Source of the DNA: Candidatus Cloacimonadota bacterium
GTDB lineage: Bacteria > Cloacimonadota > Cloacimonadia > JGIOTU-2
Reading direction: 5' to 3'
DNA length: 13,418 nt
Assembly: GCA_014384665.1 (NCBI GenBank)
Contig: JACNFI010000359.1
Location: 1 to 13,418 of the forward strand
Shown here: in pieces, positions 1 through 8,500 of the stretch
How positions within the stretch are numbered: position 1 is the first letter of the stretch
Layout: every line of letters starts with the position of its first letter
The notes under the pieces: generated by a model
What the model was told of the DNA's origin: nothing
Databases searched by the model: none
Seen by the model: only the letters and a program-made list of their open reading frames with translations
Position numbers and translations under genes: made by a program

Positions 1-2
1 AT

Positions 3-725
3 TGTAATAGTATTTACTTATATGGTGCTTTCGCTGCAATAGGTAAAGGAGATGAGTCAATATATGGAGAGATGGCTTGTCATTATGACGGCATATTTAC
101 ATTCCAATATCATCATCCTCATGGTTCTACTCCTAATTTTACTGCATTAAGTCCTTATACACTACAAGAGACTCTTTATACTTATATAGATTTTCATAAA
201 TTTATTTATCCTTTGGGTCCATTTGTTCCGCCTAACTTACAAGGATTTGAATTACATGGTGCTGCTCCAGTACCACCTTATTGGATGTGCGGTTATCCTT
301 ATGAAGCTCCTGGATATCTTGGTTCTTATCCCAATACTGGTCCGGGATATGTATATCCTTATGGTACAGATTGGCCCTGGTATAATCCTGTATGGCCTGA
401 ATCTGCGGAAGACATTGTAACTGAAAGAGGTATTATTTATATGTTTGGTGCAATTGCACAGAGAAGACGAGGTTTTGTGCACCGTTCTGGTTCAGACCCA
501 TATAATCACCCACAAGGGACATCAAGCCCGAGTCCCTGGGAAATAGATATTTATCATTATGATGGGAATCACCCTACTACTGGTTATAATAAAGATTATC
601 ATTTTGATGACAGATTTTTAGTTGTTCAACCTCCTTGTTATCCACAAGTTTATCAAGGGTGGGGAGAATGTATTCTTACTGCGTTTGATAAAAGAGCATG
701 GTTTTTAAAAATTCCTCCAGAGTAA
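3..725 (+). CDS. DUF4900/PilX-like pilus-associated protein, C-terminal fragment
   Basis: The reading frame is open from the left edge, so this is the 3' end (240 codons plus stop) of a longer gene; an internal ATG at 72 is not needed as a start. Seen: an early segment NSIYLYGAFAAIGKG, a long aromatic and proline-rich stretch (about 275-415), then RGIIYMFGAIAQRRRGFV (about 426-480) and, near the end, GYNKDYHFDDR followed by QPPCYPQ. A 'GxIyxxGxIxQrrRG' block followed by 'GYxKDYxxDxR...PPxxP' is the pattern I associate with DUF4900 (PilX-like) proteins encoded beside pilM in FCB bacteria; these are thought to be envelope or pilus-assembly proteins. Position 131 bp before pilM fits. The family name is from memory; the exact role is unknown. 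Moderately sure of the family, unsure of function. Confidence 0.6.
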   Translation, partial: CNSIYLYGAFAAIGKGDESIYGEMACHYDGIFTFQYHHPHGSTPNFTALSPYTLQETLYTYIDFHKFIYPLGPFVPPNLQGFELHGAAPVPPYWMCGYPYEAPGYLGSYPNTGPGYVYPYGTDWPWYNPVWPESAEDIVTERGIIYMFGAIAQRRRGFVHRSGSDPYNHPQGTSSPSPWEIDIYHYDGNHPTTGYNKDYHFDDRFLVVQPPCYPQVYQGWGECILTAFDKRAWFLKIPPE

Positions 726-751
726 ATAAACTTATATAAGTAAAGTTGCTG

Positions 752-789
752 AAAATCATTGATTTAAACTAAAATCATTGAGTTAATGT
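752..789 (+). repeat. Imperfect 19-bp tandem duplication
   Basis: AAAATCATTGATTTAAACT (752-770) is followed directly by AAAATCATTGAGTTAATGT (771-789), with 16 of 19 bases the same. It lies in the spacer before pilM, immediately ahead of the octamer array. No function is evident. Confidence 0.7.
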
Positions 790-793
790 AAAA

Positions 794-841
794 TTATTTA
801 GTTATTTAGTTATTTAGTTATTTAGTCATTTAGTCATTTAA
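794..841 (+). repeat. Tandem octamer array (TTATTTAG x6) upstream of pilM
   Basis: Six contiguous 8-bp units: four TTATTTAG (794-825), one TCATTTAG (826-833) and one TCATTTAA (834-841). The array ends just before the AAGG that probably serves as pilM ribosome binding site (about 846-849) and 14 bp before the pilM ATG. A change in copy number would alter the spacing of any promoter lying to its left without touching the coding frame. Short tandem repeats of this kind can expand and contract by slippage; that this one does so is inference. Confidence 0.85.
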
Positions 842-855
842 TAATTAAGGTTAAT

Positions 856-1920
856 ATGGCAAAAAAGAAAAAATCAAAATTTAAAGAATCAATTGGATTA
901 GATATTGGTTCTCATAGTATTAAGTTGGTTCATTTAAAAAAGTTACACCAGGGATTTAGGCTTTTAAACTATGAAATTAAATCTACTGTGCCGGAGGGAG
1001 TTGAATATACTCCATCTGATTTATTACCTGACCGTTTCCCTCCTATTTTATCTGGAATGCTAAAATCCTTAAAAATGAATCCAAAAAAAATCAAACATAT
1101 TATCTCATCAATAGGTGGTGATAATACAAGTATTAAACAGATAAAGACAATTTTTCTTCCTGAAGAGGAACTTGAGTCTGCCTTATTTTTTGAGGCAAGA
1201 AAACATCTTCCTATCAGCGGCTCAGAAATGCTCTTAGATTATCAGGTTTTAAGTGTTGAAGAAAAAACAAACAATATGAACATACTGCTTGCTGCTACAA
1301 CAAAATCACTTCTTAATGAACACTCAAATATATTAACAACAGCAGGTATTACACCTGGAATAGTAGATATTGAATCTCTGGCTGTTGCAAATAGTTTTGC
1401 TCTTAACTCTTTAGTAGAAGAAGGAATTTACATAATTCTTAATCTTGGAGCTCTTAAAACTAATATGGTTATTTTCGCTCCTAAAGCAAGGTTTTTTGCT
1501 CGTGATATTGCAATGGGTGGCTATCATTTCACAAAAGATATTATGAAAAAACAAAAAATTTCATTTGAAGAAGCAGAAAACTATAAATTTGAACATGGAT
1601 TAAAAAAGGAAAAAATTGATAAATCTTCTGTAATTGCTCTGGATATCACAGAAAAATCTACAATAGAAAAGATTGCATTAGAGGTAAAGCGTTCATTAAG
1701 GTTTTATGTAAAAGAAGCTGGAAATAGTGATTTCAGAAAAATTTTACTTGTCGGTGGTGGAGCCAAACTTAAAGGGATTTCTGAATTCATACAGGAACAA
1801 ATCAATATTCCAACTGAAGTTTTCAATCCTTTTGTAAACATTGAAATGCCAGAAAAATATAAAGATGAACAAGACCCACAACTTGCACTTGCTATGGGTT
1901 TGGCAATGAGACCTGAATAG
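856..1920 (+). CDS. pilM: Type IV pilus assembly protein PilM (actin-like ATPase)
   Basis: 354 residues, the normal length for PilM, the cytoplasmic FtsA/actin-fold ATPase that binds the N-terminal peptide of PilN and anchors the T4P alignment complex at the inner membrane. The phosphate-1 loop GLDIGSHSIKLV is near residues 14-25; the PilM-typical EARKHLPISGSEMLLDYQVL starts at residue 113; the adenosine motif ILLVGGGAKLKG lies near 295. There is no signal peptide or membrane segment, as expected. In phosphate-2 the usual aspartate ('vDIGa') is replaced: the sequence reads ILNLGALKTN with Asn at residue 196. The ATG start has AAGG upstream. A 181-bp spacer separates it from pilN, unlike the tight spacing downstream. 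Identification is secure from motifs and neighbours. Confidence 0.93.
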   Translation: MAKKKKSKFKESIGLDIGSHSIKLVHLKKLHQGFRLLNYEIKSTVPEGVEYTPSDLLPDRFPPILSGMLKSLKMNPKKIKHIISSIGGDNTSIKQIKTIFLPEEELESALFFEARKHLPISGSEMLLDYQVLSVEEKTNNMNILLAATTKSLLNEHSNILTTAGITPGIVDIESLAVANSFALNSLVEEGIYIILNLGALKTNMVIFAPKARFFARDIAMGGYHFTKDIMKKQKISFEEAENYKFEHGLKKEKIDKSSVIALDITEKSTIEKIALEVKRSLRFYVKEAGNSDFRKILLVGGGAKLKGISEFIQEQINIPTEVFNPFVNIEMPEKYKDEQDPQLALAMGLAMRPE

Positions 1921-1963
1921 GAAGTTTAGATATGATAACAGGAAATACAAGAAAAAAATACAA

Positions 1964-1998
1964 GTTACGGGTTACGAGTTACGGGTTACGGGTTAAGA
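1964..1998 (+). repeat. Tandem heptamer array (GTTACGG) between pilM and pilN
   Basis: Five adjacent 7-bp units: GTTACGG, GTTACGA, GTTACGG, GTTACGG and a degenerate GTTAAGA. It lies in the 181-bp pilM-pilN spacer, where I see no gene. The rest of that spacer holds only a 9-bp palindrome GGAAATTCC (near 2034) and the pilN ribosome binding site AAGGAAG (2091-2097). Confidence 0.8.
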
Positions 1999-2101
1999 TT
2001 TATCTACCATAAACTTATGTGTCAGAAAAAAAGGAAATTCCTATGCAATTAAATTATACATTGGTATTCAAATTACCCTGTCAACGAATTAAGGAAGTCT
2101 A

Positions 2102-2695
2102 ATGAATCAATTATTTTTTAAAATTAATTTAAATAAATATGGCGAGTTAAGAGAACAAATTAAGATTGAAAAAAAAACATTTAGAGTTACAATTATCACT
2201 TTTTTTCTGATTACTATTCTCTTATACATTTTTGTAATCCTCTTAAATCATAATTTGAATGGTAAAATGAAGAGTCGCCAAGTTTTACTTTCAGACATAA
2301 AGAAAGAGATAAAGGAATATCAAGTGAGTGGGGAATATCTTTCTTCCAAAGATCTGGAAAGATTAGCAAAAATATCTACAGAACGTATTTTTTGGGCTAA
2401 AAAATTGGTGGCTTTATCAGAGAAGACAACAGACAAAATTGCTATTACTCATTTCGCTTTTAAAAATGATATTTTGAGTTTGTATGGTATTACTAAACTT
2501 GATAAAGAGCAAAAGGAATTTGATTTAATTGATGAATTTATTACAGAACTGAAAAAGAATAAACATATTAGTTCAGACTTTCCTGGTATAAAATTTGTAA
2601 AATCACGCCGCGATTTTGAAAAAGATGTTGAGATATTACGGTTTCAAATTGACTGTTTTCCAAAAGACTATGGAAAAAAGGGAGCTAAAACATGA
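2102..2695 (+). CDS. pilN: Type IV pilus assembly protein PilN
   Basis: 197 residues. PilN is a bitopic inner-membrane protein whose short cytoplasmic N-terminus inserts into PilM and whose periplasmic part pairs with PilO. Here the N-terminus carries KINLNKYGEL (residues 7-16), matching the conserved 'INLLP'-type PilM-binding motif. One membrane segment follows (about 29-48), then a lysine-rich helical stretch and a periplasmic alpha/beta domain. The ATG is preceded by AAGGAAG. Its TGA stop overlaps the pilO start by 4 bp (ATGA), so translation is probably coupled. The family is weakly conserved in sequence; topology, the N-terminal motif and gene order make the call. Confidence 0.87.
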   Translation: MNQLFFKINLNKYGELREQIKIEKKTFRVTIITFFLITILLYIFVILLNHNLNGKMKSRQVLLSDIKKEIKEYQVSGEYLSSKDLERLAKISTERIFWAKKLVALSEKTTDKIAITHFAFKNDILSLYGITKLDKEQKEFDLIDEFITELKKNKHISSDFPGIKFVKSRRDFEKDVEILRFQIDCFPKDYGKKGAKT

Positions 2696-3249
2696 GACAA
2701 AAATATCTGATTCTCCTGGCTTTAATGATAATAACTTCTATGCTATTCTTTTACTTAAGTGGTAAAAGTATTAATAGTAAAATCAATAAAATATCTATTT
2801 ACGACAAAAGAATTAAAAAAGAACAAGAAAAATTAAACAGTGCGAAGGTTTTAAACGAACAACTTCAGCAAATTTCAAAAGTTATTGTTAATAGCATGAC
2901 TTCTGAAGCTAAATATACTCCAGAAGAAATAAACGCATTTATAAAGAAATTAGCAGACTTGGCTGATAAGTATAAAATAGCAGTTCACTCAATTTTTCCT
3001 AAGGTTATTTCTTCTATAGGACATAAATTTATTCAGCAGCAATACACTATGGAACTAAATTGCACATTTGTTCAAATGGGACAATTTCTCACTGATCTAG
3101 AAAGTTTTGACCGCATTATGAAGATAAAAACTCTTGATATTTGCCCCATTTCAGGTGAAGAGAAAAAGTCATCTCTTGAAGAAAAACCGATTACTCGTTA
3201 TAAAGTAACTTTAGAACTTTCAACCTTCAAAATAATGAAGGAGGCGTAA
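2692..3249 (+). CDS. pilO: Type IV pilus assembly protein PilO
   Basis: 185 residues, slightly shorter than the usual 200 or so. PilO is the inner-membrane partner of PilN; the two form periplasmic dimers that link PilM to PilP and the secretin. Seen: one membrane segment near the N-terminus (about residues 5-22), a charged coiled-coil-like helix (about 30-70), then a compact C-terminal domain with MELNCTFVQMGQFLTDLES, the typical position of the ferredoxin-like PilO fold. The ATG overlaps the pilN stop and has GGGAG upstream. The stop is immediately followed by the GTG of the next gene. Confidence 0.85.
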   Translation: MRQKYLILLALMIITSMLFFYLSGKSINSKINKISIYDKRIKKEQEKLNSAKVLNEQLQQISKVIVNSMTSEAKYTPEEINAFIKKLADLADKYKIAVHSIFPKVISSIGHKFIQQQYTMELNCTFVQMGQFLTDLESFDRIMKIKTLDICPISGEEKKSSLEEKPITRYKVTLELSTFKIMKEA

Positions 3250-3795
3250 GTGGAGCAGAAATACATAAAAGATTTTGTTATTGCTTTAGTTGTTATTCTT
3301 CTCATTTCTTTTGGGATTAAAGACTATTATCTTTATAATAATGTAAAAGAAATCAAAAAAGAATCAAAATATAAAGAAATTGCTCTTGGTGAACAATTGC
3401 TTAATCAAATTCAGAACATTGAAAACTCAATACAAGATAGGAAACAATTTGTATTTACTATTACAAAAGACCCTCTTGAGCAACATCTTATTGTAAGAAC
3501 ACAAAAAGACCTTGAAAAACAATGGAGAGAAAAAGTTGAAAATATGATTCGTCTTGAATCTACAATTATCCCGGAGAATGGTCCAAAAATGGCAGCCATT
3601 GCTTATGGTGGAAAAACAGAAATTTATAAAATTGGAGACAAATTTGAAAATGGAGAGATTGTTGATATACGAGAAGGTGAAATTACCTATGCTTATCATG
3701 GAAAAATCGGAATATTGAAAATACAACAAATACCTCCAAAACCGGTTGAAATTAGTGATAAAAAATCTAAAAAACACAGAGAATATAACTGGTAA
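3250..3795 (+). CDS. pilP: PilP-like / GspC homology-region protein of the pilus alignment complex
   Basis: 181 residues with a GTG start directly abutting the pilO stop; GAAGGAGG lies inside the pilO 3' end at the right spacing. PilP bridges PilN-PilO and the periplasmic N-domains of PilQ. Seen: an N-terminal membrane segment (about residues 9-23), a charged helical linker, and a beta-rich C-terminal domain GGKTEIYKIGDKFENGEI (about 120-137) continuing to about 163, resembling the PilP/GspC homology region ('yrvGd...GgkVvei'). Unlike Pseudomonas or Neisseria PilP there is no lipobox cysteine, so it is anchored by a transmembrane helix, more like GspC. The name rests on position, the C-terminal motif and topology. 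Confidence 0.72.
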   Translation: MEQKYIKDFVIALVVILLISFGIKDYYLYNNVKEIKKESKYKEIALGEQLLNQIQNIENSIQDRKQFVFTITKDPLEQHLIVRTQKDLEKQWREKVENMIRLESTIIPENGPKMAAIAYGGKTEIYKIGDKFENGEIVDIREGEITYAYHGKIGILKIQQIPPKPVEISDKKSKKHREYNW

Positions 3796-3918
3796 AACAT
3801 AAGAACATCTAAAAATGAATATTGAATAAAGAGAAATAGAAATCGAATTTTTGGAATACGGAAAAGCGTAAGTTTATCACCTCAAATTTTAAAATTCATA
3901 ATAATAAATAAAAAAAGT

Positions 3919-4082
3919 ATGGGTTCTGCAAAATAATTAAATATCACGCAACGTTGTCATTCTGAACGAAGTGAAGAATCTCTATGTGTTTATTATGCAG
4001 CAAGTTATGAGATTCTTCGTTTCACTCAGAATGACAGTTTAGAGTAGAAATTAAGTAAAATAACCAATTTTGCAGATCTCAT
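3919..4082 (+). mobile_element. Short non-coding element with terminal inverted repeats (copy A), MITE-like
   Basis: The left end ATGGGTTCTGCAAAAT (3919-3934) and right end ATTTTGCAGATCTCAT (4067-4082) are inverted repeats matching at 14 of 16 positions. The perfect 15-bp direct repeat TAAATAAAAAAAGTA flanks it (3905-3919 and 4083-4097), consistent with a target-site duplication or a small local duplication. The inside has no ORF but holds a long hairpin (3955-4036). The same ends bound copy B at 10716-10887. It ends 30 bp before the pilQ ATG, so it separates pilQ from pilMNOP. The MITE label is inference; no transposase is present. Confidence 0.6.
3955..4036 (+). repeat. Long imperfect palindrome inside element A
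   Basis: Left arm 3955-3982 (begins TGTCATTCTGAACGAAG, ends AAGAATCTC) and right arm 4009-4036 are inverted copies matching at 24 of 28 positions, with a 26-nt loop; two of the four mismatches would be G-U pairs in RNA. I recall 'GTCATTCTGA-CGAAG-GAAGAATC' as a dispersed palindromic intergenic repeat in several bacterial groups. There is no T-run after it, so it is not a standard intrinsic terminator, but the RNA hairpin could affect read-through or mRNA stability ahead of pilQ. Confidence 0.8.
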
Positions 4083-4100
4083 TAAATAAAAAAAGTAGAA

Positions 4101-4106
4101 AAGGAG
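4101..4106 (+). promoter_or_regulatory. Ribosome binding site that fixes the pilQ start
   Basis: AAGGAG lies 5 nt before the ATG at 4112. An in-frame TTG at 4070 would extend the protein by 14 residues, but it lies inside the right terminal repeat of element A, lacks a ribosome binding site, and would place charged residues ahead of the signal peptide. ATG 4112 is preferred. Confidence 0.8.
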
Positions 4107-4111
4107 AATTA

Positions 4112-5533
4112 ATGAAATTATCAAAGTTAAACTTCAAATTGACACTTATTACGATATTATTCTTATTTACATTTCTATATACTGCTACTCTTTTAGGTGA
4201 GGAAAAAGATATTGATTTATTGAACATAAAAATTAGCATTGATGCTGAAGATGCTTCAATTTCTCATATTATAGCGACAATGGCAAAACTTAGTGGGTGC
4301 AATATTGTGCTTGCTTTAGAAATGACTGGAAGAGAAAGGGAGGAAACCGAGGAAAAAAAGATTACCATTCATTTAAAGGATGTTCCAATTGAACAGGCTC
4401 TTGGATTAGTTGTAAAGTCCATTGGTCTTTCATACCGTTTGGTTGGTGAAAAAACATTTTTGGTGGGTGAAAAAAAACGAATTGAGGAAGAAGTTGGAGA
4501 AAGGTCTTATATAGTTAACTTAAATTATATTGATGTAGATAAGATTGTAAAAGCTTTAGAAGTAATGCCAGGTCAAGCGGTTCCTATAGAAGGTCAGAAT
4601 GCTTTAATGATTTGGGCTAATCCTTCAGCATTTACTGAAATTAGCAAACGAATTAAAGAGGTTGATATTCCGCAGAAACAAATAGAAATTCGAGCTCGTC
4701 TTATTGAAATATCAATTTCAAAAGCTGAAAAATTCGGGATTGATTGGTCAAAACTGAATCGTCTTACAACAATTCTTGCAGAAGATCCCAAAAATGCTGG
4801 TGGAGTTGGTTTACCATACGATTATTTTGATGAAACAGGAGCAACTCCTTATGGAGATAAAGGAGGAAATCCTTTGGGTGAATTACCAGATGAACAATAC
4901 TTTCAAAAAATTGATGGCTTTAAGGGCATTGGACATTTCAGCCGCCAATTAACAGCATTTGATATTACTATTGATTGGCTTTTAGAACATAATGTGGCAC
5001 AATTGCTTACAGATACTCGGGTTACATCATTGAATGGAGAAGAAGCTATGATTCATATAGGGGAAGTTATCCCTTTTGTAATTACAGAACCTGGGAGGGA
5101 GGAATATCGGGTTCAAGTAGAACGCGAGGAAGTGGGAATTATATTAAAAGTAAGACCTTCAATAAATAAAGATGGTCAAATCACAACAAAAATTGAACCG
5201 GAAGTTAGTTCTCTTTTGGAATTAGTTGGTGGTTATATTCCCAGGATAAAAGTAAGAAAGGTTACTTCAACAGTTACAGTTCCTGATGGTGGAAGAATTA
5301 TCGTTGGTGGATTGTTAAGTACTAATATTGTTAAAAAGGTTAATAAGATACCTATCCTGGGTTCCATTCCATTTATTGGCTTTTTATTTCGGCATAAACA
5401 TAATGTAATTAATAAGACTGACCTTATTATTGAAATTACACCCAAAGTTGTATCGGTTGAAGACCAAACTATTGAGTTTGATCTTGATGAACAACTTGAA
5501 AAAAAATTAATTAAAGAAAAACAAAAAGAATAG
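4112..5533 (+). CDS. pilQ: Type IV pilus secretin PilQ
   Basis: 473 residues from ATG 4112. It would form the multimeric outer-membrane pore through which the pilus fibre passes. Domains seen: signal peptide (about 1-30); an STN/N0-type domain (about 34-121, with ISIDAEDASISHIIATMAK); an N1/KH-like domain (about 130-200, RSYIVNLNYIDVDKIVKALE then VDIPQKQIEIRARLIEIS); and the secretin domain (about 293-446), with VTSLNGEEAMIHIGEVIPF, VGIILKVRPSINKDGQI, VPDGGRIIVGGLL and IPILGSIPFIGFLFR. At 473 residues it is much shorter than the 700 or so of Pseudomonas PilQ; it lacks the N-terminal AMIN (peptidoglycan-binding) repeats. The next gene starts 8 nt after the stop. Confidence 0.93.
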   Translation: MKLSKLNFKLTLITILFLFTFLYTATLLGEEKDIDLLNIKISIDAEDASISHIIATMAKLSGCNIVLALEMTGREREETEEKKITIHLKDVPIEQALGLVVKSIGLSYRLVGEKTFLVGEKKRIEEEVGERSYIVNLNYIDVDKIVKALEVMPGQAVPIEGQNALMIWANPSAFTEISKRIKEVDIPQKQIEIRARLIEISISKAEKFGIDWSKLNRLTTILAEDPKNAGGVGLPYDYFDETGATPYGDKGGNPLGELPDEQYFQKIDGFKGIGHFSRQLTAFDITIDWLLEHNVAQLLTDTRVTSLNGEEAMIHIGEVIPFVITEPGREEYRVQVEREEVGIILKVRPSINKDGQITTKIEPEVSSLLELVGGYIPRIKVRKVTSTVTVPDGGRIIVGGLLSTNIVKKVNKIPILGSIPFIGFLFRHKHNVINKTDLIIEITPKVVSVEDQTIEFDLDEQLEKKLIKEKQKE

Positions 5534-5541
5534 GAGATATT

Positions 5542-8500
5542 ATGAAAATAAGTAAATTTACTATAATTATTTTATCCATAATAATATCAACTCTATTGGT
5601 TTTATTCGCTTGTGATAAGAGAGTTGTGGAAATCCCTGATTATTATATATATGAAATTTATGCAAATCCCGATACTATTTATGCTGACAATAATGCGAAT
5701 ACTTATTCTACAATACAAGCAATTGTCAAAGATGAAAATGGAGACCCTGTAGCTAATGTTGAGGTAAGTTTTAAAGCTTTTCCTGTTGGTATAATCACGG
5801 GTAAAGTATTAACTAATAGTGAAGGTGTTGCTACGACAAACTTTAATGATAATGGTGTTACAGGAATTGCTACCATTGAAGCTTCAGTTGCAAACTCAAA
5901 AATGACTGTTAATGTATCTATTGTAGAACCCCCAACTTATCATATTGAAAGAATAACTGCTGAACCAGATACAATTTATGCTGATAATGACAATACAACA
6001 TATTCAATAATTGAGGTATTGGTTTGGGACCAGGATAATTATCCTGTGGAAAATGAAAGAGTTAATTTTAAAACAGATCTTGGTAATATTATAATATTTG
6101 ATGATACAGATAATGCTGGTTTAGCAAGGGTTGATTTCTGGGATGATGGCATTCCAGGTTTAGCAACTATCAAGGCATTTGTAGGTATTGATTCTGCTCA
6201 GGTTCAAGTTCTGATTGAAGAAATGCCAATAGATGCTTTCATTGATACTGTATTTGCTGTGCCAGATTCCATTTATGCTGATGATGATGATGCTACTTTT
6301 GCAGAAATTAAGGCTCATATTCGGGATTCTCTTAATTTCCCCATAGTAAATTATCCCGTATATTTTCAAACTACTCCAGCTTATGGTATTGTAACTGCTT
6401 CTGCAGCAACAGACCAATATGGCGTAGCTACTGCCAAATTTAAAGATAACGGAACACCAGGAACTACGACTGTACAAGTGTCTATTGAGACAGGTGACAC
6501 TAAAGCGGTGCAAGTTAAAATCTTAGAGGAACCATCAATTACTTATGAAATTTATAATTTAATTGCTTATCCTGATACTATTTACGCTGATAATGATGTG
6601 GAGACATATTCAGAAATAAGTGCATCCATTAGAGATGCAGAGACTGAATTTCCTGCAATAAATTATCCTGTGAATTTTCAAACCACTTTGGGAAGTATAA
6701 CTGGTTCTGTTGTGACAAATGAATCTGGAGTTGCTACTGCAATCCTTCATGATAACGGACAAATTGGAACTGCAACTGTTAGAGCAGCAATTACTGGTGA
6801 TACAAAAGAGTTATCAGTTCCAATTGAAGCTTTGCCATCAGTTACTTATGAAATTTATGATTTAATCACTATTCCTGATACAATTTATGCTGATAATAAT
6901 ATTAACACTTATTCAGAAGTAAAGGCATATATTAAAAATGCAGAAACTGGATTCCCAGCAGTAAATTATACTGTAAATTTTCAAACTACATTGGGAAGTA
7001 TAACAGGCTCTGTTTTGACAGATGATTCTGGAGTTGCGACTGCATTCCTTAATGACAGCGGACAAATCGGACCTGCAACTATTACTGCAGCAATTGCAGG
7101 TTCAAGTGAAACTATCAATGTTGAAATTGTTGAACCCCCAGCATATCATATTGTAAGAATGGATGCTGTGCCTGATACAATTTATGCTGATTATGGTATA
7201 ACCACTTCCTCTATTGAGGTTTTAGTTAAAGATGATAATAATTACGCTGTGGTCAATAAACCAGTTTCGTTCTCAACTAATTCCTGGCTTGGTGATATTG
7301 TATCAATTGCTTATACCGATAGTAGTGGAATTGCAACAGCAATATTCAGTGATATTGGCGTTATTGGAATGGCAACGATAGAAGCTTTTGTTTCAAGAGC
7401 TTCTGCTAAAGATACAGTTTGGATTAAAGATGTGCCTGCAATTGACCCCGATGAATTTGTTCTGGAAATTAATTCAACTAGTATTAATATTGAAGCAGTT
7501 ACTGCTATAAGTGCTCGAGCCAAAAATGTAAATGGAGATTTTGTCCCGGATGGAACAATAATAATTATTGAAACAAATAAAGGCTTTTTCCAAACTGGGT
7601 TGGAAGGTGACTACCTTGGAAATTATATAGAATTGCTAACAGTCAATGGGTCTGTATCAACTTATTTTAATGCTGGAACCCAGAGTGGTATTGCAACAAT
7701 AAGTGCAAGTATCTCTGATATAATTAAGAGTGAAAATATTACAATTCATCCTGGTTCCCCAACATTTATGTATCTTACACCGGACACTAATGTAGTTCAG
7801 GCAGGTAGTTATCAAACTGTTTCAATAGAAGCTAGTGTAAAAGATAAATATTACAATTCCGTAGAAAGTGGGGTAACTGTTAATTTCTCTACAACATTAG
7901 GTTCAATAATTGAATTTGATGACACAGATGATTATGGAATTGCAGAAACAATTTTTTCACCGGGTATTACTGCGGGTTCAGCTCAAATTACTGCTATTGC
8001 GGATTCAGCAACTGCTCATACATTTATCACTGTTATCTCTGATGAGGTAAGCTTTATTGAATTTGCATTCGCCGGTCAAGTAGATATACAGGTACAAGGC
8101 ACAGGCGGACAGGAATCATTTGAATTTATCGTTAATCTTTACGATATGAATGGAAATTTTATAAATAATCCAGATACTGTTTATTTTAAATTTATTAATG
8201 CCCCTAATGGAACAAATCTAAATAATATTGTGTATTGGCCCTCAACTGATTCAATAACTGTTATATCAAGTAATGGACAGGCTGTTGCTTCAATTAGTAG
8301 TGGGCAAAATTCAGGTACTGCAAGTATTAAAGCTTATACCTTTAATTCATTCGGAAATGAGATATATGCGATTAAATCAAATATAGTTGTTCATGCCGGT
8401 CCACCTAACTCAATTGATATATCTGTTGCTGGTCATGATTCTGGAATCAATATGAGTAGTGGCGTTTGGGAAATTGAATGTTCTGCAATATTAAATGATG

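Noticed and set aside
223..420. 65-codon ORF overlapping the first gene in another frame
   Set aside because: Shadow of the DUF4900-like reading frame; no ribosome binding site.
794..841. CRISPR-like array
   Set aside because: Units are 8 bp, contiguous and without spacers; this is a simple tandem repeat.
726..855. A sigma70-type promoter for pilM
   Set aside because: Several TTGA and TAT-like hexamers exist but, in such AT-rich repetitive sequence, none stands out at proper spacing.
3955..4036. Intrinsic terminator between the PilP-like gene and pilQ
   Set aside because: The hairpin has a 26-nt loop, mixed base composition and no T-run after either arm. It fits a dispersed palindromic repeat better.
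4070..4111. TTG start that would lengthen PilQ by 14 residues
   Set aside because: It lies inside the terminal repeat of element A, has no ribosome binding site, and the ATG at 4112 has AAGGAG at good spacing followed by a signal peptide.
6160..6513. 117-codon ORF on the - strand inside the Ig lipoprotein gene
   Set aside because: It lies wholly within a well-supported coding region, has a composition typical of an antisense shadow, and shows no start signal.
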